From Trinickia dinghuensis (GTDB lineage: Bacteria > Pseudomonadota > Gammaproteobacteria > Burkholderiales > Burkholderiaceae): 64,000 bases of DNA. Positions within the stretch are counted from its first letter, which is position 1. The number at the start of each line of letters is the position of its first letter. Position numbers and translations under genes: made by a program. Where the stretch lies: assembly GCF_003367175.1 (NCBI RefSeq), contig NZ_QRGA01000012.1, positions 62,001 to 126,000 on the forward strand. Direction: 5' to 3'. Below, in pieces: positions 27,321-35,586 of this stretch. Under the pieces are notes generated by a model, which saw nothing but the letters and a program-made list of their open reading frames with translations, searched no databases and had not been told where the DNA came from.

Positions 27321-27493
27321 GGTACCCAAACGGATACGAAGCGCCCTTGGCCAGTGATCTTGGTTTAAATTCGTACCCGATCGGATACGAATCACTCGAA
27401 ACGCGCCGACTTCCTCCTTCTTCGTACCCGTTCGGGACTTTTTCATCGGATACCCGCCGCCTTTCTGCTAGGATGTACCCGATCGGGTACGAA
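27321..27493. promoter_or_regulatory. Four palindromic operator repeats upstream of hipBA
   Basis: Related sites occur at 27323-27336 (TACCC-AAAC-GGATA), 27374-27387 (TACCC-GATC-GGATA), 27424-27436 (TACCC-GTTC-GGGA, last bases lost) and 27475-27490 (perfect GTACCCGATCGGGTAC). Their centres are about 50 bases apart. The last one abuts a -10-like TAGGAT (27469-27474) just before the hipB start. E. coli HipB also binds four inverted repeats upstream of hipBA (TATCC-N8-GGATA), so these are likely HipB/HipA autorepression sites. The rest of the 470-base gap (27038-27507) holds no gene. Confidence 0.75.
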
Positions 27494-27507
27494 CAGAAGG
27501 GCCACCT

Positions 27508-27795
27508 GTGGACCAATCGGATTTCCCCATATCGGACGTTGCGGCGCTTGGCAACATTGTTCGCGCTACACGCATCGCGCAGGGGCTCACGCGTGATGAC
27601 CTAGTTAACGCCACGGGGCTGTCGCCCAAATTCATTACGCACGTGGAGTCTGGAAAGCCAACAGCCCAGATAGGCAAGGTGTTCGTCTTGCTCTCCGAGT
27701 TGGGCATCATGCTCCATGCTCAGACATCGGTCGCTATTTCGGCCAAGACAGCGGAGCAGGCCCGCCGCAAGCGTAGGAGCCCGAATGCCGATTAG
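27508..27795 (+). CDS. hipB: HipB-like antitoxin, XRE-family DNA-binding protein
   Basis: A 95-aa protein with an XRE helix-turn-helix at about residues 15-70 (LGNIVRATRIAQGLTRDDLVNATGLSPKFITHVESGK). The tail ends basic (RRKRRSPNAD). The GTG start at 27508 is chosen from GAAGGG six bases upstream. It overlaps hipA by 11 bases. HipB-type proteins neutralise the HipA kinase and repress the operon by binding upstream inverted repeats, four of which are visible here. Confidence 0.88.
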   Translation: MDQSDFPISDVAALGNIVRATRIAQGLTRDDLVNATGLSPKFITHVESGKPTAQIGKVFVLLSELGIMLHAQTSVAISAKTAEQARRKRRSPNAD

Positions 27796-29077
27796 GGAAC
27801 TGGTAGCGTGGGCCAATGGCGAGCGCATGGGGGTAGTCGCAGACAACGACGACATCTGGTCGTTCACGTACGACCCGCAATGGCTCGCTTCCAAAAGCGC
27901 CTTCCCAATGTCGCCGGCTTTCCCGCTGCGGCAGGAGCCGTTTATCGACGGTTCGAGCAATCGTCCTGTGCAATGGTTCTTCGATAACCTGCTTCCCGAG
28001 GAGGGCATGCGCCAAGCGCTCGCACGCGAGGCGAAAATCGATGGGAGCGATGCCTGGGGCCTCCTCGGTTACTACGGTCGGGAATCGGCTGGCGCGCTCA
28101 CGCTGCTCGCGCCCGACGAAAATGAACCTCCTGGCGCATTGCGGCCGCTGTCTTTTGCCGATCTTGAGACGCGGATCATCGAGATGCCGCACCGGCCTCT
28201 GACCGCTGACGCGCCCAAACGCATGTCGGCGGCAGGGGCACAGCCCAAGCTCCTCGTGACGATGCGTGGCCAGCCGCCCGTCTGCGAGCTCTTTGAACCG
28301 GAAGGCAGTGCACCCTCGATGCAACTGCTCAAGCCGGACTCACGCTCTGCAGGCTATCCCCACTCTGCGATAAACGAGTTCTTCTGTATGCGACTTGCGC
28401 GGGCCGTGGCATTGCCCGTACCCGCGACGCACTTCGTACGTGTCCCGACACCGTGCTACATCGTCGACCGATTCGACCGGGATACGACGGCGCAGCCAAC
28501 CCGACGACTGCACGTCATTGATGCCGCGCAGTTGCTGAACTTCTCGAAGGACTACAAATACGACGGCGCCAACGCGCAGAGGCTACGAGAGGCCATAGAC
28601 CGAACAAGTACCCGGGCAAACACCCGACTGGAGATTTTCCGGTGGGCCGTCTTCAACGTGCTTGTCGGTAACGGCGACGCGCACCTGAAGAATCTTTCGT
28701 TTTTCGTGACGCCGCTCGGCTATAGGCTGGCACCGTTCTACGACATCGTCAGCACGGTCGTGTACCACACCAGGACGTATCAGCCGGAGCGTGCAGACCA
28801 GTGGCCGAACTGTGAATTGACCATGCAGGTGGGCGCCGCTAGGCATTTTGCCGATATTTCAAGACAGAACATGTTGAAGCTGGCGGAAGAACTCGGGCTC
28901 CCAGGAAGGGGCGCCGAACGCCTCCTCGACGAGATGCTGGAAGTGTTCCGTGCACGCGTGGATGAGACATTCGAAGCGGTCGTGAACATTGCGACGCCAG
29001 ACGCGGGAGAGATGCGCCTGCTGAACTCGATACGCGTAATGCCGATTGCTGAAATGTCTCGGGCGCTCACTCGCTGA
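27785..29077 (+). CDS. hipA: HipA-family serine/threonine kinase toxin
   Basis: A 430-aa protein with full HipA length. Diagnostic segments: SAAGAQPK (148-155), the autophosphorylated ATP-binding loop; NGDAHLKN (296-303), the catalytic loop; PFYD (317-320), the metal-binding Asp. An N-terminal beta-sandwich and the FFDNLLPE stretch (65-72) fit as well. In E. coli HipA phosphorylates glutamyl-tRNA synthetase, stops translation and promotes persistence; the target here is not known. All catalytic residues are intact. The start overlaps hipB (11 bases), giving a coupled operon. Codon composition near this operon is slightly less GC-rich than its neighbours, consistent with a mobile TA module. 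Confidence 0.93.
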   Translation: MPIRELVAWANGERMGVVADNDDIWSFTYDPQWLASKSAFPMSPAFPLRQEPFIDGSSNRPVQWFFDNLLPEEGMRQALAREAKIDGSDAWGLLGYYGRESAGALTLLAPDENEPPGALRPLSFADLETRIIEMPHRPLTADAPKRMSAAGAQPKLLVTMRGQPPVCELFEPEGSAPSMQLLKPDSRSAGYPHSAINEFFCMRLARAVALPVPATHFVRVPTPCYIVDRFDRDTTAQPTRRLHVIDAAQLLNFSKDYKYDGANAQRLREAIDRTSTRANTRLEIFRWAVFNVLVGNGDAHLKNLSFFVTPLGYRLAPFYDIVSTVVYHTRTYQPERADQWPNCELTMQVGAARHFADISRQNMLKLAEELGLPGRGAERLLDEMLEVFRARVDETFEAVVNIATPDAGEMRLLNSIRVMPIAEMSRALTR

Positions 29078-29127
29078 GGCAAGAGGCACCTAGCGACATC
29101 AACCAGTACATCATCGGCTTCTACGAG

Positions 29128-30168
29128 TTACTCAGTCTTCGCATTCAGTACCGACGACTCCCTCACGACGAGTTGCGGTACGGGCGGCTCGACCGCTAGC
29201 TGTTCCGCCTTGCCTCCAAGGTGCGCGAACAACAGATCGACCGCAAGCGAGGACACATCATCGAGATGCAGGTCGACAGCGGTCAACGGTGGCCGGCAGC
29301 TACGCGCGCGAACGCCGTCGTAGCGCGTGACGATCTTCATGTCCTGCGGAATACGCAAACCACGCTCGCCGATCGCGCGAACCGCGCCGATGGCGAAGGC
29401 ATCGACCGGTACACAGATCGCGTCCAGTTCCGGGTGCTGTGCGAGCAGGCGTAAACACGCGTCATAGGCAGCTTGCTCGCCACCCGCCTCGTCGACGTGC
29501 ACCACGGCCGGATCGATCCCGTGTGCCGAGCAAAACGTCAGATAAGTTGCATGCGCATCGATGTATGAATTGCGCTGCTGCGCACCGATCATCAACGCGA
29601 TGTGCCGCGCGCCTTGCGCGAGCAAATGTGCAAGCAAAAGTTGCGTCGTCGCCGGCGTGTGCAAGTCGATGTACGGCACCGCGTCGTCTCCCGGGGCGCG
29701 GCCGATACAGACGATCGGCAATCCTCGGCTTTGCAGCAACGCGACGTTCACGTCGTCTTGGGTCGGCTCGATCACGATCGCACCGTCGATATCGAGTTGC
29801 TCGAGCGGCAGCCGCGCGGTCGACATCGGCGGCACGAGCACGAGCGCGAGACCACGTACCAGCGCGGCAGACGCCGCGACCGCGGCAACCTCCATCAAAA
29901 ACCCAAGCCGCGACGCGCCACCCGCGACTTCGAACGGCATCGACGAGATCAGCGCGATCGTTCGCGCTTCGCCGGTGCGCAGCCGCTGCGCGCGCACGTT
30001 CGGCCGGTAGCCGAGCTCGCGTGCAACGGCCTTCACGCGCTCCCGCGTCAGTGCATCGACATAGCCTTTGTCGTTGAGCGCATGCGATACGGTCGTGCGC
30101 GATACGCCGGCTTCGCGGGCGACATCGGCAATGGTCGCGCGACGGGGAATGGGGTGGGGCGTATCGAT
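29128..30168 (-). CDS. LacI-family transcriptional repressor with no standard start codon
   Basis: The frame encodes an intact LacI-type HTH (RATIADVAREAGVSRTTVSH, then GYRPN) and a periplasmic-binding-like effector domain. Upstream of the HTH no ATG, GTG or TTG occurs in frame before the TGA at 30238-30240. The best start by spacing is an ATC at 30168, eight bases after GGAG; an ATT at 30150 is another possibility. The first standard start, a GTG at 30036, would delete the HTH. Length (about 346 aa) is normal from 30168. It is divergent from the nucleobase permease operon, whose upstream region holds two LacI-like operators, so it probably represses that operon. Expression may be weak or the gene decayed. 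Confidence 0.75.
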   Translation of the reverse strand: MDTPHPIPRRATIADVAREAGVSRTTVSHALNDKGYVDALTRERVKAVARELGYRPNVRAQRLRTGEARTIALISSMPFEVAGGASRLGFLMEVAAVAASAALVRGLALVLVPPMSTARLPLEQLDIDGAIVIEPTQDDVNVALLQSRGLPIVCIGRAPGDDAVPYIDLHTPATTQLLLAHLLAQGARHIALMIGAQQRNSYIDAHATYLTFCSAHGIDPAVVHVDEAGGEQAAYDACLRLLAQHPELDAICVPVDAFAIGAVRAIGERGLRIPQDMKIVTRYDGVRARSCRPPLTAVDLHLDDVSSLAVDLLFAHLGGKAEQLAVEPPVPQLVVRESSVLNAKTE

Positions 30169-30374
30169 GGCGTGTGCTCCGGTGCGGGCGTGATCGAGGC
30201 GGTGTGCAAGACCGGCGCGCCCGTTTTGGCGAACGCGTCAGTGGTCAGCGTAATGATAATGGCTCGGCTTAGAGGGCGGCCAGGCGCAACCGTCTGAGGA
30301 AACATTCCTGCTGATCGGGGTAAACACCCTTGCACTAACCCTTGACGCCGCGATGTTAACAGAAGATTCTTGTC

Positions 30375-30433
30375 TCGAAAATCGATTTGGGAACGCACAA
30401 AATTTTTTTGCTCCTATCCCAAATCGATTTGGG
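30375..30433. promoter_or_regulatory. Two LacI-type operator palindromes upstream of the NCS2 operon
   Basis: Site 1 has the core AAATCGATTT at 30379-30388 within an imperfect palindrome. Site 2 is the perfect CCCAAATCGATTTGGG at 30418-30433. The centres are 42 bases apart (about four helical turns), as expected for looping or cooperative LacI binding. The central ATCGAT is shared. They lie in the 347-base gap (30169-30515) between the divergent repressor gene and the permease gene; nothing else is evident in the gap. Confidence 0.65.
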
Positions 30434-30515
30434 ACGATTGAGCGGCTTCGGAAAAAGCCGCCGCCTTTTCGCAACAACCCAGCAGCAGAGCGTCGCACCA
30501 GAGGAGATTGCCGTC

Positions 30516-31919
30516 ATGTCGAGTCGTAGCAGCTGTGCCTCCCCCCATCCCGTCGACGAGCGCTTGCCGCTCGCGAAACTGATCTTGTTCGGCCTACAGC
30601 ACGTGCTCGTCGTCGCGGCATCGCCCATCACGGCCGTGTTTCTCGTCTCGAAGGCCCTCGGCCTTTCGAGCGCGTTGACCGTCGATCTGATCAGCGCGAC
30701 TTTTCTCGTCTGCGGGCTCGGCACGCTGGTTCAGTCGTTCGGCGTCTGGCGCTTCGGAGCACGCATGCCCTTCGTCATGGTGCCGGGCGGTGCGCCGGTC
30801 GTGATGTTCGTGATCATCGCGCAGCAAACGAATCTGCGGACGGCCGCCGGGGCCGTCCTGATGAGCGCGCTTTGCTATGTGCTGATCCTGCCGGTGTTCA
30901 AGCGCTGTCTGAAGTACTTCCCGCGCATCGTAATCGGCTCGATCCTGATCCTCGTCGCGGCGAATCTGATCAAGATCTACGGCACCGTCATCGTCGGCCA
31001 GCCGGGCACCCCCGGGTTCGGCAGTCAATTGAACGTCGGGCTCGCACTCGCCACGATCGCGTTCACCGTCGCGTTCGCGAAGATCTTCAAAGGGATGGCC
31101 GGCCAGCTCGCGGTGCTGCTCGGATTGCTGGCCGGGACGGTGCTCGGCGCCGTCATCGGCGTGATGAAGTTCGGCAGCGTCTTTCATGGCGCCGTGCTGG
31201 CCGTCCCCACGCCGCTGCCGTTCGGGATGCCGCACTTCGATATCGTCGCGGCGCTGCCGCTGATCATTTTCAGCATCACGTCGATGGCAGAAGCGACCGG
31301 GCAGACCATTGCGATCGCCGAGGTGGTCGGCCGCAAGATCGATGCGCACGATGCCGTTCCCCGTACGATTCGCGGCGACGCCCTGATGTCGTTCATCGGC
31401 GGGCTGTTCGGCACCTCGCTGATCATCACGAGCAGCGAGAACATCGGCATCGTCGAAGCAACGGGCGTCCGTTCCCGCTACGTGACGGCATCGGCCGGCG
31501 TGCTGCTCGTGCTCATTGCGCTCTGTGCGCCGCTCGCACGGCTGGCGGATGCCATTCCGGCGCCCGTCGTCGGCGGCACCGCGCTGATCGTGTTCTCGAT
31601 CATCGGCGTAATGGGCATCAGTTTGCTGCACGACGTCGACCTGCGCTCGCGCGCAAACATGTACACGCTAGCGAGCGCGCTGACGATGGGGCTCCTGCCG
31701 GTGGTCGTGCCGGGCGTCTATGCGCACTTTCCCAAGACGCTGCAGATCGTGCTGAACAACGGTCTTGCAATGGGTGCGCTGACTGCCGTGCTCGTCAATA
31801 TCGTGTTCCACCACCTGAACTTGCGCCGCCCGACGCGCAGCGTCGCATCGACGAAAGCGATCGAAGCAGGGCTTCGCACGACCGCCCACGACGACGAGGC
31901 GGCGCCCTCGGTTCGCTGA
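30516..31919 (+). CDS. NCS2-family nucleobase:cation symporter
   Basis: A 467-aa inner-membrane protein with about 12-14 membrane segments. NCS2 signatures are visible: FGLQHVLVVAASPI in helix 1, MAEATGQTIAIAE and SSENIGIVEATGVRSR (the family's Asn-Gly...Ser-Arg motif). Family members import xanthine, uric acid, uracil or other purines and pyrimidines with protons. ATG at 30516 follows GAGGAG nine bases upstream. It is the first gene of an operon with an amidohydrolase that would deaminate or hydrolyse an imported base. Upstream operators suggest control by the divergent LacI-type protein. Confidence 0.92.
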   Translation: MSSRSSCASPHPVDERLPLAKLILFGLQHVLVVAASPITAVFLVSKALGLSSALTVDLISATFLVCGLGTLVQSFGVWRFGARMPFVMVPGGAPVVMFVIIAQQTNLRTAAGAVLMSALCYVLILPVFKRCLKYFPRIVIGSILILVAANLIKIYGTVIVGQPGTPGFGSQLNVGLALATIAFTVAFAKIFKGMAGQLAVLLGLLAGTVLGAVIGVMKFGSVFHGAVLAVPTPLPFGMPHFDIVAALPLIIFSITSMAEATGQTIAIAEVVGRKIDAHDAVPRTIRGDALMSFIGGLFGTSLIITSSENIGIVEATGVRSRYVTASAGVLLVLIALCAPLARLADAIPAPVVGGTALIVFSIIGVMGISLLHDVDLRSRANMYTLASALTMGLLPVVVPGVYAHFPKTLQIVLNNGLAMGALTAVLVNIVFHHLNLRRPTRSVASTKAIEAGLRTTAHDDEAAPSVR

Positions 31920-32006
31920 GCGCCGGGCCATATTCATCGGCAACGAACCAATCGAAGCAATCCGTTCACCGCTCATCAAGATCTAAGATCCCGACACGGA
32001 AACATC

Positions 32007-33551
32007 ATGCCTTATCCGCTTCAGGCCTCGAACGGCCTACACGATCTCTCACCGGACGATTTCCCTCGCGGCCCGATGCTGCTCGCACCCGAGCACGTAC
32101 TGCTGGCCGATGGGCCGGCGCGCGGCTATGGCGTTGTCGTTGAGAACGACAAATTCGCGTTCGTCGCGCCGCTCGACGCCGCGATGGCGGCCTATCCTCA
32201 TCTGAAGCCCAAGCGCTTGCCGGGCAAGCTGCTCATGCCGGGCTTCATCGACACGCATCACCACCTGACCCAGTCGTTCGGCAAGGCGCTCGCGTTCGGC
32301 GAACCGTCCGAGATATTCAAGCGCATCTGGGTGCCGCTGGAACGTTGCCTTGACGAACGCTTGCTTTACATGAGCGCGAAGCTTGCCGCGCTCGAAGCAT
32401 TGCGGGGCGGTTTCACGACTGTCTGCGATGCGGGCACGCGCGCGGACGACGGCGGTGCGGCAATCGCGGCCGCTGCCCATGAGACCGGCGTGCGCTGCGT
32501 GCTCGGGCTCATCTGCAACAACCTCGGCAGCAACGGTGCAATCGCAATCGACCGTGCACGGATCGAAGACCTGGCGAGCGCGCATCTTGCCCAGTGGGAA
32601 CACGATGCACTCGTGTATCCGTCGCTCGCGGTTTCCGTGCCCGAGGCCGCATCCGACGACGTCCTGCATGCGGTCGCCTCCCTATGCGCCGAGAGCGGCA
32701 GCGTGTTCCAGACGCACGCGAACGAACATCTTGCATCGGTAGAGCGCTCGCTGGTTGCGCGCAAAATGCGCCCGATCGAGCATCTGCATCACGTCCGCGC
32801 GCTCAATGCACACACGCTGATCGCGCACGCGACGCTTGTCACGCCGCTTGAACTGAACATGCTGGCGAATACCGGCGCCGCGGTCGCGTACAACCCTGTG
32901 GCAAGCCAGTGGAAGGGAAATGCGGTCGCGCCCGCCTTGCAGATGAGCGCGCTCGGCATTCGTCTCGGGCTCGGGACCGACGGCACGCGCAGCGACGGGT
33001 TTCGTCTGATCGATGCCGCGGAAGCTTCGCAGCGGATCGCGTTCGGTCTGACGAGCGGCGATGCATCGTGCGGTGGCGGTGAGCTATGGTTGAAGCAGGC
33101 GTTCGCCGGTTCGGCCGACGTGCTTGGCCTGTCTGCCAAGATCGGGGCAATCGCGACCGGGTACGCGGCAGACTTCCTGCTTGTCGACGTGGACGTGCCC
33201 GAAATGAAGCCGTCCTGGAACCTCGGCTGGGAACTCGTCCGCCTCGCGAACCGCGACCAGATCGTTGCCGTGTTCGTCGGCGGCAGGCTGCGGCTGTGGC
33301 ACGGCTGGCCGCTCGATTGGGATGCGCGCGGCTTCCTGCGCGAGATCGACGCGGCGGCCGCGGAAGCGGTTGCGCGTGCTCCGATCGTGCGCGTGCATCG
33401 CGACGAAGCCCAGCGGGCCTACGATGAGCAGCAGGCTCGCCCAGCGGCATCTGCCGCCGCGCTCGCAACGGAGGCGTTCGCCGTTGCGAATGCGAGCGGC
33501 GGCTTGCCCACAATCCATGCAGTTGCCGGTTCTAGCGGAGGAGCGCTGTGA
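32007..33551 (+). CDS. Metal-dependent amidohydrolase (nucleobase/aminohydrolase type)
   Basis: A 514-aa cytosolic enzyme of the ATZ/TRZ-like amidohydrolase subfamily. Metal ligands: HHH (84-86, DTHHHL), His237 (QTHANEHL), His274 (IAHATL) and Asp325 (GTDGTRSDG). The mononuclear type without a carbamylated Lys deaminates bases such as guanine, 8-oxoguanine or cytosine, or dechlorinates triazines. With an NCS2 permease just upstream, a nucleobase deaminase is the best inference. An Ala-rich extension of about 60 residues at the C-terminus is unusual. Its TGA overlaps the GTG of the next gene. Confidence 0.88.
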   Translation: MPYPLQASNGLHDLSPDDFPRGPMLLAPEHVLLADGPARGYGVVVENDKFAFVAPLDAAMAAYPHLKPKRLPGKLLMPGFIDTHHHLTQSFGKALAFGEPSEIFKRIWVPLERCLDERLLYMSAKLAALEALRGGFTTVCDAGTRADDGGAAIAAAAHETGVRCVLGLICNNLGSNGAIAIDRARIEDLASAHLAQWEHDALVYPSLAVSVPEAASDDVLHAVASLCAESGSVFQTHANEHLASVERSLVARKMRPIEHLHHVRALNAHTLIAHATLVTPLELNMLANTGAAVAYNPVASQWKGNAVAPALQMSALGIRLGLGTDGTRSDGFRLIDAAEASQRIAFGLTSGDASCGGGELWLKQAFAGSADVLGLSAKIGAIATGYAADFLLVDVDVPEMKPSWNLGWELVRLANRDQIVAVFVGGRLRLWHGWPLDWDARGFLREIDAAAAEAVARAPIVRVHRDEAQRAYDEQQARPAASAAALATEAFAVANASGGLPTIHAVAGSSGGAL

Positions 33552-34264
33552 GTCTTACGACATTTCTTTTGCTAGCGTTGGTCGTCGTCGTCGCATCGTT
33601 CGTTCAAGGGGCCGTCGGCGTCGGATTCGCGCTGATCGTCGCGCCGATCGCCAGTCTGGTTGCACCGGCCATGGTGCCCGTGTCGCTGCTCATTCTGATG
33701 GTGCCGCTGAACCTCTACGTCTCGTGGCGCGAGCGTCCCGCCGTCGATTCGGGCGGGACACTGTGGATCACGCTCGGGCGTATCGCCGGTGCCGTAGGCG
33801 GCGTTTGGATCTTGAGCCGGCTCTCCGCGCACAACCTGAATCTGCTGATCGGTATCTTCACGATCGTCGCGGCGGCCGCCACCCTGTATGCACCGTCGTT
33901 CACGCCGGGGCGCAACGTCTTCGTGCTCGCCGGCGCGGTGACCGGGATCACCGAGACCGCGACCGGCATCGGCGGACCGGCGCTCGCGATGGTGTTTCAA
34001 CATCACAAACCGCCGGCACTGCGCTCGACGATCGCCCTGTGCTTTGCGATCGGAGAAGTCGTGTCGCTCGTGTTCTTCTGCTGGTCAGGGCGAGTGCGGA
34101 TGACGACGGTCGAGCCCGCGCTCGCGCTGATTCCCGCCGTGGCGCTGGGTGTGCTGCTCAGCCGCGTCGTGCATCAGCACACCGAAGGCGGGCGGCTGCG
34201 TATCGCGGTGATGGTGTTCGCCATCGTGTCCGGCGCACTGATCTTGATCCAAACCCTCGCATAG
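33548..34264 (+). CDS. TauE/SafE-family membrane exporter
   Basis: A 238-aa protein with about eight hydrophobic helices and the TauE/SafE pattern: QGAVGVGFALIVAPI in the first half and TGIGGPALAMVFQ in the second, the two repeated glycine-rich loops. Start is the GTG at 33548, overlapping the amidohydrolase stop by four bases. Family members export sulfite, sulfoacetate or other organic anions. In this operon it may expel an acidic product of the nucleobase breakdown; that is inference. Confidence 0.88.
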   Translation: MSLTTFLLLALVVVVASFVQGAVGVGFALIVAPIASLVAPAMVPVSLLILMVPLNLYVSWRERPAVDSGGTLWITLGRIAGAVGGVWILSRLSAHNLNLLIGIFTIVAAAATLYAPSFTPGRNVFVLAGAVTGITETATGIGGPALAMVFQHHKPPALRSTIALCFAIGEVVSLVFFCWSGRVRMTTVEPALALIPAVALGVLLSRVVHQHTEGGRLRIAVMVFAIVSGALILIQTLA

Positions 34265-34322
34265 CGCCGCGCGCGCAAGCGTCTTCGTTAGTCGTTGTTC
34301 TCTTCGTTCCATTGAGGAAGAA

Positions 34323-35417
34323 ATGAAAATGAGACATGCAAACTGTCTCGTGGCGGCGCTTTGCGTCGTCGCGGGCACGGCACACGCACAAAGCAGCGTC
34401 ACGCTGTACGGCAGCACGGATGCGGGGGTGGGGTACGCCAGCAACCTGCGCGGCCACAGCTCGTTTTTCGCGCAGCAGGGTACTTATCAAGCGGATCGGT
34501 GGGGGCTGACCGGCATCGAAGATCTCGGCGGTGGGCTGAAAACCGTCTTCAAACTCGAATCGGGCTTTTCGACGATCAACGGCAGCATGTCGAGCGCCGG
34601 CGTGCTTTTCAATCGCCAGGCGTTCGTCGGACTCTCGGATAATCGGTTCGGCACCTTGACGCTCGGCCGCATGACGGACTGGAACTTCGAAATGCTCGGG
34701 CCGTTCTCGACGGGGCAGTCGCTCGGTAATTTCTCGGCATTTCATCCGGCCAACATCGACGGGCTCGGCAACACGGTGCCTTCCGAATGGTCGAACGCCG
34801 TCAAGTTTCGGAGCCCTGCATATGGTGGTTTGAGCTTCGGCGCGATGTACGGATTTCCCGGCGCATCATCGAGCAGCACGGCGGGGCGCAGCTATAGCCT
34901 CGGCGTCAATTATGCGAACGGTCCGCTCAAACTGGCGGCCACCTATTCGGAGTATCACGATCGGACGCTGAACCTCAATTCCGGATTCGGATTGACGAAC
35001 TTCGGAGGGATCAATCTTGCGAACGGCAATCCGTTTGTGGCCGATAGCGTCAAGGAACTAGGCGTCGGGGGGAGCTACGAAGTGGGCAAGGTGTTGCTGC
35101 ACGCGGTCGCAACTCAGGTGAGAGTGGCAAAGAACGGCGCGTCGGAGAACTTCCGGGCGGTCGATGCCGGCGCTAACTTCCACCTGACTCCGGCCGAGGA
35201 AATCGACGTTGGGGGCTGGGGCGCGTCTTTCGACGGCGGGCACTGGGCGCAACTGACCGTAGCGAACGTGTATGCCTTGTCGAAGGCAACGCAAGTCTAT
35301 GTCGACGTTTCGCTCGAGCGAGCCTCATCGAGCGCGATTGCCGACACGATCGGGGTTGGACCGTCGTCGACGAATAAGCAGATCGTCGTTTTGACGGGCA
35401 TTCACCACCTGTTCTAA
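34323..35417 (+). CDS. Gram-negative porin (OmpC-like, Burkholderia type)
   Basis: A 364-aa protein with a signal peptide (MKMRHANCLVAALCVVAGTA, cleaved before QSSVTLYG). The mature N-terminus SSVTLYGSTDAGVGYASN and the final beta-strand motif (GIHHLF, ending in Phe) are typical of beta-proteobacterial trimeric porins. The barrel lets small hydrophilic solutes into the periplasm. GAGGAAGA precedes the ATG. It lies 58 bases after the TauE/SafE gene and is likely the last gene of the nucleobase operon. Confidence 0.92.
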   Translation: MKMRHANCLVAALCVVAGTAHAQSSVTLYGSTDAGVGYASNLRGHSSFFAQQGTYQADRWGLTGIEDLGGGLKTVFKLESGFSTINGSMSSAGVLFNRQAFVGLSDNRFGTLTLGRMTDWNFEMLGPFSTGQSLGNFSAFHPANIDGLGNTVPSEWSNAVKFRSPAYGGLSFGAMYGFPGASSSSTAGRSYSLGVNYANGPLKLAATYSEYHDRTLNLNSGFGLTNFGGINLANGNPFVADSVKELGVGGSYEVGKVLLHAVATQVRVAKNGASENFRAVDAGANFHLTPAEEIDVGGWGASFDGGHWAQLTVANVYALSKATQVYVDVSLERASSSAIADTIGVGPSSTNKQIVVLTGIHHLF

Positions 35418-35431
35418 ACGGACGGCGGACG

Positions 35432-35460
35432 AAAAAAAGGCCGAACGCGAAAGCTCGGCC
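35432..35460 (-). terminator. Intrinsic terminator after araH (minus strand)
   Basis: On the minus strand the hairpin GGCCGA / TCGGCC (35460-35439, 10-base loop) is followed by seven T. It ends the minus-strand ABC operon about 127 bases after araH. On the plus strand no T-tract follows the hairpin. Confidence 0.8.
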
Positions 35461-35586
35461 GAACCGAAGGTCAGACAGGACCTCGGAGACACGTCACACC
35501 AGCAAACCAGCAGGGCGGCCGGGCGGTGATCCGCCCGGTACGCCGTTCAATAGGGATAGGTGCATTCGTTCCGACAATCTTCAACT

